From Collybiopsis luxurians FD-317 M1 (Eukaryota > Basidiomycota > Agaricomycetes > Agaricales > Omphalotaceae), in contig KN834839.1 of assembly GCA_000827265.1 (NCBI GenBank), positions 1-64,000 of the forward strand: DNA of 64,000 nucleotides, written 5' to 3'. How positions within the stretch are numbered: the stretch's first letter is position 1; every line of letters starts with the position of its first letter. The position numbers were made by a program, and so were the translations under genes. The notes below the pieces were generated by a model. The model ran no database searches and was not told the DNA's origin. It worked only from the letters and a program-made list of their open reading frames with translations. Positions 1 through 10,199 of the stretch are shown piece after piece.

Positions 1-386
1 TTGCACAGAGCTCTTAGAAAGTAAGTGTAAGGTAAAACTTTATATTTGGTAGTAGGTAAAAGTGGGGTGGAAAGGATCCTCTCTTTTTTAAGGCTCAAAA
101 TCCCCAAGTATTTATATTACAAAAATTATATTACTTCCTATTTAAGCAATTTGACTCACAATGACTCCAATTGACTCTAGTTGACTCCGCTTAAAATTTT
201 CAAAAGCTTCATTAGCCTTTTATAGTATCCATGGCTCATTTTGAGTCAGGTTAATTCATTTAGAGTCATTCCGACTCATTGTAATATGACCTGAGCTCAA
301 TGAGTAAGCAGAATCTCCTACCTTATCTTATCAGAGAGCTCTCTAGAGATTTTTACACTCTGAAAATATTTCTAATAATTATTTAA
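1..386. repeat. Intergenic, imperfect inverted GACTC/GAGTC repeat
   Basis: No gene is visible. About 150-300 holds four spaced copies of GACTC on the left and, as the mirror image, copies of GAGTC on the right, making an imperfect inverted repeat. This looks like the subterminal repeat pattern of a small DNA transposon, but I could not fix clean ends or a target duplication. It lies just 3' of the minus-strand gene that ends at 387. Confidence 0.35.
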
Positions 387-1349
387 TTATTTATTGGTAA
401 TTTCTTGAAACAGGAATGGCTCCTGACAATGAGTGATATCCGTGACTTTTGAAGCAACTTCAAGGTCATGGGTGTTGAAAGTCCTGAACAAGTACGGAGA
501 GGAGATCGACACATCTCCTACTCTGACGAGTATGGTAGACAATTCGGGAGTAGCCCCGCGAAGTTTCCAGCGAAGTAGACGACCCACAGAGGCTGTAAAC
601 TTTTCGGAGGTATCAAAATTGAAATCTTCAATCTCGACCCATTGTTCCACAGTATCTTGATAGTCCGTGATATTTCTAGCGAATGCAAAAAAATTGCCGT
701 AGATGTAGTCGTAATGATGGTTGGAACGATGACGTCCTGCCTGGCAGGGATTCTTTGTGCCGCAACAAGCATAAGTTTTGGACCAAGAATCATATTCCGC
801 ACGATGGAAAGAGCAAGATTTCTCTCCGTTAATGGAGTCGTGGAACTCTTTGTTACATTGGACACATACGAATGTCTGTTCTTTGGCCGACTCGTTCATT
901 TGAGCTGCCAGTCCCCTAATGCCTTCGACGACAGATGCGCTCACGCTCTCATTGAGAAACTGTTCCAAACGGTCCTGATTTTGCTGCAAAACCTCGGTTA
1001 CGTTGGAATTGAGCTGCTCCATGACCTTTTCGTCGACCGAAAGTTTCATCTCGTTCGCAAATTGCTTAACGAGCTCTTCGTTCCCCTTCACAGCATCCAG
1101 TCCTCCATGAGCAGCAACAAACTTTTCTGCAGCCTCGTCTTCAGGGTCCGAAGGAACAGGTCTAGTAAGGATATCCAGTTGAGTGCTCTGATGAATCTGA
1201 AGACTGATCATCAGGTCATTCGTACAGTCCTTGAGCGAATCGGCGCACGAGGCAAATCGATCCTTGTTATGTGTCGCGCTCCCTGCACCCCTGTGCATGT
1301 AGCACGACAAGTTCACCATGACGGTGAACTTGGAAAATAGTTGATCCAT
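387..1349 (-). CDS. Uncharacterised protein with CHORD-like zinc motif (5' end uncertain)
   Basis: A 320-residue uninterrupted reading frame on the minus strand. The N-terminal half is acidic and helical, and probably forms a coiled coil. Around residues 160-215 is a Cys/His cluster: CVQC, then CSFH, then two adjacent Cys (YACC) and a His-rich stretch. Its spacing resembles CHORD-type zinc-binding modules. The C-terminal part contains several Trp and aromatic residues and looks globular. No signal peptide or membrane segment is seen. I do not know its function. The ATG at 1349 may not be the true start: a consensus donor (GTAAGT) lies just upstream on this strand, near 1395, and a plausible acceptor lies inside the frame just after the first few codons. 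An upstream exon is therefore possible. The frame is otherwise free of damage. Confidence 0.6.
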   Translation of the reverse strand: MDQLFSKFTVMVNLSCYMHRGAGSATHNKDRFASCADSLKDCTNDLMISLQIHQSTQLDILTRPVPSDPEDEAAEKFVAAHGGLDAVKGNEELVKQFANEMKLSVDEKVMEQLNSNVTEVLQQNQDRLEQFLNESVSASVVEGIRGLAAQMNESAKEQTFVCVQCNKEFHDSINGEKSCSFHRAEYDSWSKTYACCGTKNPCQAGRHRSNHHYDYIYGNFFAFARNITDYQDTVEQWVEIEDFNFDTSEKFTASVGRLLRWKLRGATPELSTILVRVGDVSISSPYLFRTFNTHDLEVASKVTDITHCQEPFLFQEITNK

Positions 1350-4300
1350 AGTTAACCCATGGTCAACGGCGTGCCGATCATTAATACTTACTGATATAGA
1401 AATTCACTTACTTAATTTAGATACTCGTACGGTTTTTCACTCAACCGTCTCGTGCGGTCGAGTTTTACTTGGACATTCAGCTCCTGAACGTAGTATACTT
1501 ATTCCGACTTACCGTGTATTTAATGTACGATTTTACCTATAAAAAACTAGCTAATTCTCCCATTCTTTCTCCTTCTCTAACCTCGGAACGCCTCATCGCA
1601 CTCTAACTAACTCCGGTTCTATCCCTCTGAACCGTGAGCTAGTTCGATATCTTGGAGCCCACCGCGATGTCCTCCATTGGAGGCTCTCGCCATGCCAGTT
1701 CCTCGAGAGTGCTACAACCTTGATCCTGCGTTGCTCAATCTCCGTTAACCTTCGTGCCAGTTCGGTGAGGTCAGTAACAAAAGCTGAACCAGGGTGCGAA
1801 AACATTATGGACTAAAAACAAATGAGGATAGCTAACTCGACGGATGTCGAATTACGGACCCATGATCCTCCAATCCATTGATGAAATCTAAAAGGACCAG
1901 AGCCGGTATTACTTTCAAAGTTTGGGACGATAGTCCCCACATTGGGTCGGAAGTGAGCCATGTCGTTTTAGTTTGAGAAAGGGGAGCCGTAGGTTCGAAA
2001 GGCTTTTAATCCAGTTTGCAGTGTAACCTAGACCTTTGATCATTTGATAGATGCTTGAATCGAAGTTCTTAGTTAAGATGATTGTACTGATGAGACTGCA
2101 CAGGAGCATCCGCCGGTGAGAGACAAGCCTCGAAAGCTAACAAACGTCTAGTCCTTGTGCGAAAATGCACATGCTCTTCGCTGAGTCGAATTGAAGCTAT
2201 CCATGCCTCACATTGGAGAGATCTTACTAGGCAGTTCAGCTTTCTTCAACGCCGAAAAGTCCCAAAATCTTGTTCTAAATTCTTCAGGCCCTGGAAAGTG
2301 AATATAAAATTATTTATATCATAGCGGTTTCAGTGCATATAGGTGGCATTTCGGTGATAAAGTGTTCCCCCAAACTTGACAGATGGCAGAGGATGGGCGC
2401 GAAATGATGAAGGTATCTAACGAGACCGCGCGTGGTTGGCGCGTTCTCCGAAAGTCTAATTCAGCGCTTATTTTCAAGTAAGCGCGGTAAGCGCCCACAG
2501 CCTTACCACAACCACGACTATGCCTGCCACTCACTGTAGCTGCACAGAATTTCCTCCATACGCTATCTATGCTACAGTCGCGAAGCTGCTTATATCTGTC
2601 ACTATATACATTCACAAGCACGAACATCAATGAAAAAATTCAAGTCTTTGAGGTGGACGCGTCGCGTGCTAACAGTCGGCCTAAAGTAGCGGGAGGGGGA
2701 TGCGAACTGTGTGCTATAGAAAGCTCTTCCTATTGATAGACTTCCAGGTCGAGCTTTATATTCTAATTTTACTACAATCAGAGCGTGATTCCGGTTCAAA
2801 AGCCGCCTCGATATTTCTCATTCGAAGTCACTCTCCCTGCACTGGTGCATTTGGATGAGGGCAATAGGCAAATATGACCTGAGAGTGGACCAAAGGCTCT
2901 TCGAAGTGTTCTTGTAGGTTGTGCCGAGGTTTGCCGTCTATTCCACTAACCCAACACCGCCCTGATAGATTCTGAAATATATACATTAAGTATAGCTCAA
3001 ATTGAGCTCAGAGCCGTAACTTAGCCCTTCGTCCATACTACTTCCCTCGATGGATCCTAGAGCATTTTGGTGCTCGGTAAGCAATGAATATTGTCCTCCG
3101 GATGAATAAAGTGCGTTGATTATGAACACAGCCGATGGACCAATCACTCGCAATGTATTTTTGTTAAACGACTCAACTCATTCTACATATGGGCTATGAT
3201 ACCCATGCACAGTGTATATGTTTCGAGACTGACGACTCATTTAAAATCTTCCCTAATCCATCGCACTTCATAAGTATAGCGGCCCCAACACCGATCCCCC
3301 GTTCATTTTTGAATGTTCCACCAAGGCCCACCTTCCATTCTCATACAGCCCAGCTTCTCATCAACTTCATTTCGAGTCGATCATATCAGCACAGGGTCAA
3401 GCTGCTGTCTCCCATCTCGAGAAACTTCGGTGAGATGAAATGACCTGATGCTTTCGGATCCAAGTTCATCTACGCGAACGATGCATTTTCTGTGTCGTGA
3501 TGTGGGTAGAGCTGGGCACAGGTCACTTCCCGTGAGGCGGTTCTTAAGCTTTGGGAAGCTCAGGATCTGTCCGAGAAGCTTCAGCTTGAGGAGCGGTCGA
3601 AAAGCTAGTGATTTGCGAGAAGACGATACCGACTCGACGAACAATTCCCCGTCTGAGCTCTTCAAGGCGGAGCTCGTGTGCTACTACATGGTCCTATGGC
3701 AAGGTCGTGGCTGTCAATTTCTACGATGCGTTGAACTTACTTGCGTGTTCATCTCATTAGATTAAATTTGAGCTCTGCCATAGGAGGGCAGCGAGCCGCG
3801 GATGTGCGCGTACGTTATTCAATAATTTTCGTCAATTCGATTGCCTCGCCTCGTAGCGGCTTTACCGATGGTAAGTAGGGTAATCTTAGTGCCAGTACAA
3901 CGCAACGGATACTTTATAGCAGGTTCGAAATTTATTTCTGATGCTGCGGTCGTGTCGTAAGTTGAACTTTTCCGTTCTTTGAGCGTATCTGGGATGATGT
4001 AACTCCCATTGAATAGGAAATTAATGGACTAATATCTGCCATTGTCGCGTGTGGTTGGACTGCAACGAAAACTTTGTGAAGAGTTGGCTTGGTATATACC
4101 TAGGCTGGAAGCCAAGAAAGTCGGACTGATGGTTGCCTCCTCTTTTTTCCGAATTACTAGCTGGGCGGGTCCTGGTACAGCGGATGACGGTACCTGGACT
4201 TGACGGAATTCTCGATGGTTACGATGATACGAACCGAGTAACGAAGGACAGCGTGAAGGACCCGGCGATGCTTTGTTCTGCTTTATCTCTGCCCATAATT

Positions 4301-4746
4301 CTTGGACCCTTCAAGTGAGGCCGAGGACCATATAGGTGCGCACACGTACGCCGAGCATCGCAAAGACATCCGGTAGCAACGGCGGAAATGGGGGAACCAT
4401 TTGGAGCTCTTGGAAACTCCAAAAGGGGTAGAAGATCATGATTCGGGATAGAAAACTTCCGAAGTCGGCAACTACCTTACCAAAATAGGCAACCCATGCG
4501 GAGCTTCGGCGTGCCTCACCCACAACATGCTGTCGCATGTCAGTTGAAATTTATAAAAGGCTTGGACCTGGACCGTCAAGACCTTCAAGTGTTGTCCCCG
4601 ACCTCTTCAACGTTCCAGTCGAGCCTAATACTTTTTGCGAAGGTGCAGCGAGTGCTACGCGGATCCTTGGCTTGGAATACGCCTAGTCCTATTCGTCTGC
4701 TCAACAATCCTCTCTTTTATCTTTTCTCTCCCTATCGCTACTTCTC
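1350..4746. other. Gene-poor intergenic region
   Basis: About 3.4 kb between the minus-strand zinc-motif protein and the plus-strand ferric reductase. Several frames of 60-105 codons occur on both strands, but none shows a recognisable domain, a consistent splice pattern or a codon pattern that separates it from chance. The last 150-200 bases should hold the ferric reductase promoter. They are pyrimidine-rich just before the ATG, as is common in fungi, with no clear TATA box. Confidence 0.5.
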
Positions 4747-6890
4747 ATGGCTTCAAATACTTACTCTAGCGGAGCAGCGCCCACTGTTGTTTATTTCAAG
4801 AGCACCGTTGATGACGAATCTTTTCTTTATCATGTTAACCTCTTCCTTATCGCCCTGTTCGGCGTGGTCGTTCTTTTCCGCCTTCCGCGATTCACCGCAC
4901 GTCTGTGGAAAGTTTCAGAATGGACAAACGGACACCTCCTTCACCATACCAACCTCCGACGCAGTGCAACCCGTCGAGTCGAATTCAACTCACAAGCTGG
5001 CTCAAGGCATCGGGATCTAGCTACCGATGATTCCCATTGGTCCACAGTTCAGCGTGTTAGCGAGAAGGGTGCAGCTCCCTCGTTCCCCCCTCATGTTTCT
5101 TCGTGTCCCCGATTCTGCCGTGGACTGTTCCAGTTACTTCAGACTCGATTCAACCCCGGAATGTCGCTCCTACAAGTGATGGTTATCGTTATCTATCTCT
5201 CCGTCGTTATCTACCCTTCCTTTTACAAAACAAACCCGTTCACTGATCCCAAACGCTACGGATGGATTGGAGTCACGCAATTTCCTTTTGTTTTTGCCTT
5301 TGCAATGAAGAACAATGTTCTCGCTCTGTTCCTTGGTACCGCTTACGAGAAGGTTCATCTCCAATTGATTCAACGGTTCTTATCTTCTCTCTGACCTTTG
5401 TATAGCTTCACTTCCTTCACCGAGTCATTGGCCGTGTCATCGTGCTTTCCATTAATGTTCATGGCTTGGGTTATAGTAAGCATCAGTGAATCTAGTATTT
5501 ATCTCAGTTTTTCTGATCTGCTCTTCTCAGTCTATCAATGGACCCTCGAGGGCGTATTCGTGGAAAAGATGGCGTCTCCCTCTAACTACTGGGGTTTAAT
5601 TGCGCTTATCTGTGCTGACATGCTATTCTTCTTCTCCACAAGCTGGTGGCGGACCAAAGCTTATCAGTTATTCCTTTGCACGCACATCTTCAGCATTGCT
5701 CTGATTCTTCCTGCAGTCCGTTGCTTCTCTTAACTTCCGCGACCTATTTTTTACTGATTTGCCCTAGACTGTGATGCATAAATCGACAACGACACCATAT
5801 GTTCTGACGGCTGTCGGTCTTTATGTGTTCGACATTTTCATGCGCTGGATTAAAACCAGATTAACAACCGCCATCATTCGTCCGTTACCGGAACTCGGTA
5901 TGACTCGCGTAGAGATTCCTTCTATCAACGCGGGGTGGCGTGCTGGTCAACATGTCCGATTACGCGTACTTTCCTCGGGAATGGGACTGCTGGGTTGGTC
6001 AGAAGTTCATCCTTTCACTATCGCTTCTATCGTCAAGGGTGAAGAAGGCATGATTCTCATGTGTAAAAAGGCTGGTGATTGGACAAACAAGCTGTTTGAT
6101 CTTGCTAAGCTTGGTGGATATGAAGACGGAAGCGAAGCCCGTCAAGTCAAGGTTATGGTCGACGGTCCATATGGTAAGAGCTTCCCCAGGTCTCGAAGCT
6201 TTCTTAGGCTCATTTTGGTTCTTTTCAAGGCGGTCCTGGTCACCGAATGTTCGCCAGCTTCTCTGCCGCTGTTTTCATCGCCGGTGGAAGTGGCATTTCG
6301 TTCGCTCTATCGGCTGTTCAGGACTTGATCCAGAAGGACTTGGAGGGCGGTAGCCGCGTCAAGGTCATTCAGTTGGTTTGGAGTGTTCAGGATCCGGGTA
6401 CGTTATCGGTCACCCTTGACCGCTTACGGAAACTAACATGTATGCTTTTGCCAGCCTCGCTGGTGCCCATGCTTCCGTTATTGACCTCATTGGTCCAACA
6501 AAGCGTATTTACGCCTATTCGAATCGCCATCTTCTATACTCGCGCCCCCATTGGCAAGTTCCCCTTCTCCGACGACTTCTTCAGATCCACGGCTCTCACG
6601 TTATCCCCCGGAAGACCGAAAGTGTCCAAGATTCTGGAAGCTTGTATCAGCAAAGCCGTAACTCTCGGATCGGGAGCAAAGGACAATGAGGCAATCACTG
6701 GTATGATTGTCGGTGTCTGCGGGCCTGTGGGCCTCGCAGATTCGGTAGTTGCTGAGGTGGGCAAGGTCGACCCGACCAGAAGGGATCAAGTCGGTGGCAT
6801 TGAAGTTCATGAAGAGTAAGTTGTCTATCGTGTGTCTGGTTTCGTTAGGAAAGCTGAGTCCATACTCTTTCTAGGACTTTTGGATGGTAA
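4747..6890 (+). CDS. Ferric/cupric reductase transmembrane component (FRE family)
   Basis: Reduces Fe(III) or Cu(II) at the cell surface with cytosolic NADPH, the first step of reductive iron uptake. Exons read as 4747-5352, 5406-5475, 5531-5715, 5768-6173, 6230-6397, 6455-6815 and 6875-6890, giving 603 residues. All junctions are GT...AG and the last exon adds only the end ETFGW, a typical C-terminus for this family. A hydrophobic segment follows the N-terminus. The two bis-heme ligand pairs are present with exact H-x13-H spacing: H207/H221 and H277/H291. The FAD-binding motif HPFTIAS is at 368-374, the NADPH-binding motif GGSG at about 441-444, and the CGP motif of ferredoxin-NADP reductase folds lies near the C-terminus. 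All catalytic elements are intact. No partner ferroxidase or iron permease gene lies in this window. The start is the first ATG ahead of the first membrane helix. Confidence 0.93.
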
Positions 6891-7624
6891 TAGATTGCTC
6901 CTAACGAAAACGTACGAATGTATACCCTGTTTGGGTTGTATCAGGACTTAGATCTGGTCATCCGCGCCCCTTGAGAGGGCGCATCACTTTACATCTCATG
7001 TTTTGCTTTCCTGTTGACATTTTTTTTCTCACCTGTCGATCAGCCTTCTGGAGGGACTGGTCGCTATATAACCCATGTAGCCCATGTTCAAGCGCTTCTT
7101 ATTCAAGCCAGTAGATTCTGCATCTTCTCATGTTCTCCGGCCCGGCACCGCTATCGCTTGTTTCGAGCGTACTTCATTCTTTTTATCGCATTTGCTTGAC
7201 GCTATCCGCTCTTTGTTTGTGGTTTCCGATACTATGTACGCTTTGTAGTGGCCGTACTGAGAATTTTTATACCGCTTGTTGACATGTTTTCTCCATCTCA
7301 TTTGATCTCGCTCATCTCATCTCATCTCACTCATGTATCATTATAGTTCATATGTAGAAACGTACGGTGCGTATAGAGAGTCGTTGAACGACAAATGCTT
7401 ACGTGGGTGTTGTAAGAGGATCAGGAACTTGGTTTTATGATGCGAACAACTCCCAAGCTTCCCTGCCAGTATAAATTATGCTTTGACAATGTACATGTCT
7501 TTCATTTATGTTGAGCATGCGCAGGCAATACAGTATATGGAATCAAAGAATGTGCTCTATGTACAGGCACTACATTGTGCTTCCTCGATGTTTTGTTATG
7601 CTCATAGCCTTGCTCAATGTTAAG
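6891..7624. other. 3' untranslated/intergenic region
   Basis: T-rich sequence downstream of the ferric reductase with several short repeats of ATCTC around 7300-7330. No gene is visible. It probably holds the 3' UTR of the reductase. Confidence 0.5.
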
Positions 7625-7770
7625 TACCATTTCAATCAGTTCGGCAAATTCCCACGATAACCGCCCAAAAATTAAATCAAAAAAAAACCCGAAAAATCAA
7701 AAGAAAATTATTGGCGGGGTCTTTGAAAATCGGCTGTGACCTGTGACTGCCGAACTGATCGAAATGGTAC
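7625..7770. mobile_element. MITE-like element, 146 bp, 23-bp terminal inverted repeats
   Basis: The left arm 7625-7647 begins GTACCATTTC and the right arm 7748-7770 is its reverse complement with one mismatch in 23. Subterminal stretches (CCGCCC... left, ...GGCGGG right) also pair, so most of the element could fold into a hairpin. The interior is AT-rich and non-coding. A clear target duplication is not visible. TA occurs near both sides but the spacing differs by one base. The right end lies about 12 bp from the left edge of duplicated segment A. Confidence 0.75.
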
Positions 7771-8859
7771 AGTAGAAACTTGCGGTAAACGCAACGTTGC
7801 ACCAAGTGACAACACATTAAGTTTGCATTGAGTTACATTTGTTTTAATCTAAACTAAATATGGTCAATTTCGGTGCATTACATTTGCAAGCACCGGCCAA
7901 GTATTAGGTTATGGATTAGCATAGAGACCTCTACATTCAGGACTTGTTGGATGTATCTAAAGTACTGAGCTCACTTGCTGTAAGTTTGTTATAGAACAAC
8001 TTGCTATTGAAGCAATGAAAAAAATACATATTCATTTTCTTGCTATAGCGAGGTAATCATTATGATCAGTGTCCTAGGATGTCACTTGAAGTTCGAGGCT
8101 TAAAATGGGCTATAACTTGAGATATAGACATCAATCAAGAATTAATACTAAAGGTAGCATGCAGTGAAGTTGTCGGGAGGCATGATAAGAATGGAGATGA
8201 GAGCATACATGGAAAGTGAGATTGCCATCTTAGGAGACCCATTTCTGCCAAATATAACCAAGTTGGAATGCCTGGTCGGACATCAGAGATTCCGCCGATC
8301 GCGGATGGTGCCGTATCCATTGCGACATAGTGTCAACGAGAAAAGTAGGTAGATGTACTTCTTAAAGGAGACTATGCTGACAAGCGACAAGGAATAATGA
8401 AGTGCGAGGAAATCTGTAAGAGATCAGAGGAATAAAGATCCAGATTAGAATTACCCTTGCAATTATTTTCAAACTATGAATCAATGTGAGTACCAGTGGC
8501 TACACAGTTACAGTGAACCTTGAGCAGCATTCCACCGATATTTCTGATTCTTATATCTACTCTTAGGAACTCACAGCCTTTCTGCGACTGCTGTGACAGC
8601 TCAAGCGCATTTGATTATAAATTGCAATAGTGATCTTAGTGACAAAAGTTCCAGACATCTGCACTGCTCCGGGTTCCCTGAATAAGCTTTGTTTAAGTGC
8701 CCTACTATTGAATTCTCAGTGAGAGGAAATCTCAGGCTGAACCCTGTACAACTAGGATCACTGTCATGCGGTGCTTGATGACAGTCCAGTCAAATGCCAC
8801 CGGATGTCAATTTTGACACTCACTCTAGTCATTCTCCCTTTTTTTAATAATAACTGTAA

Positions 8860-8866
8860 TATAAAA
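8860..8866 (+). promoter_or_regulatory. TATA box of WRAW gene 1A
   Basis: TATAAAA lies 43 nt upstream of the ATG at 8909. The same heptamer sits at the equivalent place in copy B (22633-22639). Confidence 0.5.
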
Positions 8867-8908
8867 TGAAGCAGTCGCAAAAACCCCATAGACATTGACT
8901 ACGTCCAA

Positions 8909-10199
8909 ATGGCGTCACTCGAGAATGAACTGCTAATTGCCTATGGCGAAAATGTTTCCCATCTGGTATGGCAAATTATTATATCAGTGACAGGATATGG
9001 TACGACCTTTGCCCCATTCAGTTGAATACTCTCTAAATTTTCAATATTCAGGATTCTTTTTAGGAATGTTTTTGGTCCTTTACTTTGCTTTGTGAGTGCA
9101 AAGTGAAGCCACAAGTTTGGTTCAATATGTCTTACTCAATATACAACCTTAAAGGAGGGGTTCTGAAAGGAAACCAAACAAACTGATGATTTCATGTTTG
9201 ATAGGAATTTTCATCAGCTTCACTTCGACAAATGTTTGCATTTGTGCTAGATTTTTAGATCCACTGAATGATGCTGAGGGTATATTTACCCAGAATGTCA
9301 GAAAAAATCTTGGCGCATTAGAAAACTTAGTATGGAATAACAGTTTGGCTTGGAATGACATATACAGCTGGTCTCGAGCAGTAAATGTGCGTACCGCATT
9401 GAATATCATGGAAAAGGTTCACTTACATCAGGCTGTGCATATGTCTCTCAGATTATACTCAACGATTTTATAGTAGTCTGGAGGGCATGGTTATTGTTCC
9501 AGCGAAAAATTGTATGGAAGGGGCTTCTTGCCATTCTCATGAGTGCTGATACAGGTACGCCAGCTTTAGTCCAGTTCTATCTCAGAGTTATGCTTTATTC
9601 CCTAATTAAAAATCCAGCCATCTACATAGCTGACTGCATATATGATATGGTTGGCAACGCTGATCCACGCGCCCCAAGCACCAATCTTGTGGATGCCATT
9701 TCTATTGGAGTTTCTTTGGCAACTAATGTTTCTGCAACAGCAATGATTGTGATTAAAGCTCTGCAAGTACATTTGTTTCCCCAAAAAGAATATGAAAAGA
9801 ATTAACTTTGTGCAGAGCACACTTTCATTTTCTCCAGCAAGCTTCACATGTATCAAGGCATGGAAGCCAGCCTTTGCGTCTAATGCTGCTTTTCATTGAA
9901 TGCGGAGCAGTGTTCTGTGCATTCCAACTCCTCAGCGCCATTGCTACTGGATTGAACACACTTTCTGGAAATTTCGAACCTGGAAATTTTAGGTCTCTTA
10001 CATTTTATACTGTTGCAGAGGATATCTTCAACCTTGTCTCAGTGAGTGGTCTTATTGGCTCAACATAGTTTGGGCCTCTCATTATGTCATGAATGATGGT
10101 GCTCTTAAACAGGCACTTTACCCTGCTGCAGTGTTCATCTTGATATATACAAACAACTCACCTGTGGATGAAACTTTCTACTCCACTCATTCTGAATAA
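8909..10199 (+). CDS. Seven-helix membrane protein, WRAW family (gene 1, copy A)
   Basis: Exons 8909-8999, 9052-9091, 9155-9386, 9452-9554, 9618-9762, 9816-10041 and 10113-10199 encode 307 residues. About seven hydrophobic helices are expected. The motif LNDFIVVWRAWLLF opens exon 4, and exon 7 ends with an LYPAAVFILI helix. These are hallmarks of a large, functionally unknown membrane family of mushrooms, sometimes labelled GPCR-like. Exon lengths (91/40/232/103/145/226) match those of the other family members here. Keeping exon 5 at 145 nt implies a GC-AG intron (donor GCAAGT at 9763). An alternative GT donor at 9767 would need a different acceptor. The stop is a few codons earlier than in copy B (TAA where B reads TAC). 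A TATA box sits at 8860. The protein is probably in a cell membrane; ligand and role are unknown. Confidence 0.82.

Noticed and set aside
9149..9409. Minus-strand frame conserved in both duplicon copies (also 22922-23182)
   Set aside because: It is the reverse complement of exon 3 of WRAW gene 1, a shadow of the real gene.
9417..9451. A 35-nt intron as intron 3 of WRAW gene 1A
   Set aside because: It keeps the frame, but a 65-nt intron from the donor GTGCGT at 9387 gives the 232-nt exon seen in all relatives and aligns the residues exactly.
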